A stretch of DNA of 64,000 nt from Mastigamoeba balamuthi (Eukaryota > Evosea > Mastigamoebida > Mastigamoebidae), in NCBI GenBank assembly GCA_902651635.1, contig CACRSC010000134.1, forward strand, positions 480,128 through 544,127, given 5' to 3'. Shown here one piece after another: positions 63,216-64,000 of this stretch (its first letter is position 1; each line of letters opens with the position of its first letter). Under the pieces are notes generated by a model that saw nothing but the letters and a program-made list of their open reading frames with translations, ran no database searches and had not been told where the DNA came from. The position numbers and the translations under genes are program-made.

Positions 63216-63885
63216 GCTGCGGTGCCCAAGTCAAGCAATGCTGAATCCCTCCTGTCCCATCGGTCCCATCGGCCATTTTTGCCTGCACGGGCAACTGTAT
63301 CGCTGTCATCTTGCTCACCCCACAGATTCCCCTGGCTGCCCATTCGCATCACGGGACTGCCGTGTGCCAGTGATCTCCTTCGCCTGGCCGATGTACACAC
63401 TCTCGCGGCAATTCCTGCCAGATTCCTGTGTGGCAAGAGCGCAGAGCGACGGGAAAAGTGGGCGACGACTCCAGCGAACCACCGATGATGAAATAGGCGG
63501 AAATAGTGCTCGCCCACGCTTACCGCGTACAGAGTGGGGGTGCTGCTCGCGGCCGCCGCACATCCGCGACGGCGATCCGCCGCACGGGCCCTGAATGCCT
63601 GGTGGGCTCGGAGGATACCCATGGAATATTCCTCAGCTATCCAGAGTGGACCTTCTAGAATTTGCTGTTTGGATGAAGAGGGGACGTGCTGGCCGGCAAA
63701 CGATAGAGCTGAGTAGCTCTGTACACGTCCGCTTGCGGGGAATGGCTCAACAGGCCATCGGCGGTCTCGTAACAGATTCGCACAGGATTTGTGGTGGTAT
63801 TCTTCGAGTTTTCGCACGTGCTTCTTCTGTCGCCACAACCCCACCGACGAGGCCAGCGCTACGAGAAGTGCTGGCTTTTTAGAGA
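63216..63885. other. Intergenic, no gene recognised
   Basis: Less GC-rich spacer of about 670 bases containing small ORFs without coding character. It must contain the promoter of the next gene. Confidence 0.5.
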
Positions 63886-64000
63886 ATGAGCTCAGAAGAG
63901 GGCGAGGGCTCCGGGTCCTCCGAGGCCACGGTCACCGTCGTCTGCGCGCTGCTGGTGGGCTGCCTGCAGATGTCCGTCTGGCTCAGCACGACCAGGAGCA
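63886..64000 (+). CDS. Start of a membrane or secreted protein, cut by window end
   Basis: The ATG at 63886 opens MSSEEGEGSGSSEATVTVVC followed by a hydrophobic run (ALLVGCLQMSVWLS). The frame stays open to the last base, so the gene continues outside the window. The hydrophobic run after a short acidic Ser-rich leader suggests a signal anchor or first membrane helix. The family cannot be told. Confidence 0.5.
   Translation, partial: MSSEEGEGSGSSEATVTVVCALLVGCLQMSVWLSTTRS

Noticed and set aside
63216-63885. Small ORFs of 60-118 codons
   Set aside because: No codon bias like neighbours, no splice-supported extension and no motif.

Overview
This is a eukaryotic (protist-type) nuclear window made of two very different parts. 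I could not place the organism from sequence alone. The right-hand 53 kb is GC-rich and gene-dense, and its genes carry short spliceosomal introns. The gene set includes telomerase, alpha-tubulin, Elongator subunit ELP2, DPH7, pinin, a RhoGAP, a tyrosine phosphatase and a probable ciliary protein. This suggests a flagellated unicellular heterotroph. A stand-alone 4Fe-4S flavin oxidoreductase of the DHOD/PreA type is more usual in anaerobes and prokaryotes, so a low-oxygen lifestyle or gene transfer is possible but not shown.

Region 1 (1-10.7 kb) is AT-richer and holds no intact gene. It contains a minus-strand LINE with APE-type endonuclease, RT-linker and RNase H sections. The LINE is split by a 3.4 kb block of imperfectly palindromic GTAGCGG-type minisatellites. 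Two diverged copies of an unknown multi-exon gene also lie here (about 40-1400 and 5470-6530). A tRNA-like or SINE-head sequence sits near 10.3 kb, close to the composition boundary.

Region 2 (10.75-24.5 kb) starts abruptly with a full-length telomerase reverse transcriptase (TERT) of at least 13 exons with introns of only about 31-73 nt. It is followed by a BOR1/SLC4-type anion (borate) transporter, a P-loop NTPase gene, enolase and a HEAT-repeat protein.

Region 3 (24.7-39.5 kb) carries a TMEM33/Pom33 protein, the DHOD/PreA-like Fe-S protein, a GH13 alpha-amylase-family protein lacking its expected catalytic glutamate, a RhoGAP/beta-propeller protein, DPH7, an unknown protein, pinin and a protein tyrosine phosphatase.

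Region 4 (39.8-64 kb) carries a UIM plus papain-like predicted deubiquitinase, a large helical protein, a C2orf81-like protein, a PSI-domain membrane protein and alpha-tubulin with a GC-AG intron. It continues with a secreted beta-rich protein, a low-complexity protein, an FG-GAP/cadherin-like surface protein, an acidic nuclear zinc-binding-like protein, ELP2, an unusual 35-residue ankyrin-like repeat protein, a membrane protein with an EF-hand-like loop, and a gene cut by the window end.

Genes are packed on both strands with little spacing; TERT and the BOR1-like gene converge with about 25 bp between stops. Several starts are preceded by an AAGATATTT-like element that may be a core promoter signal. 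Exon joins were inferred by eye from GT-AG sites, reading phase and family conservation. Joins described as exact are phase-consistent; the others are approximate.
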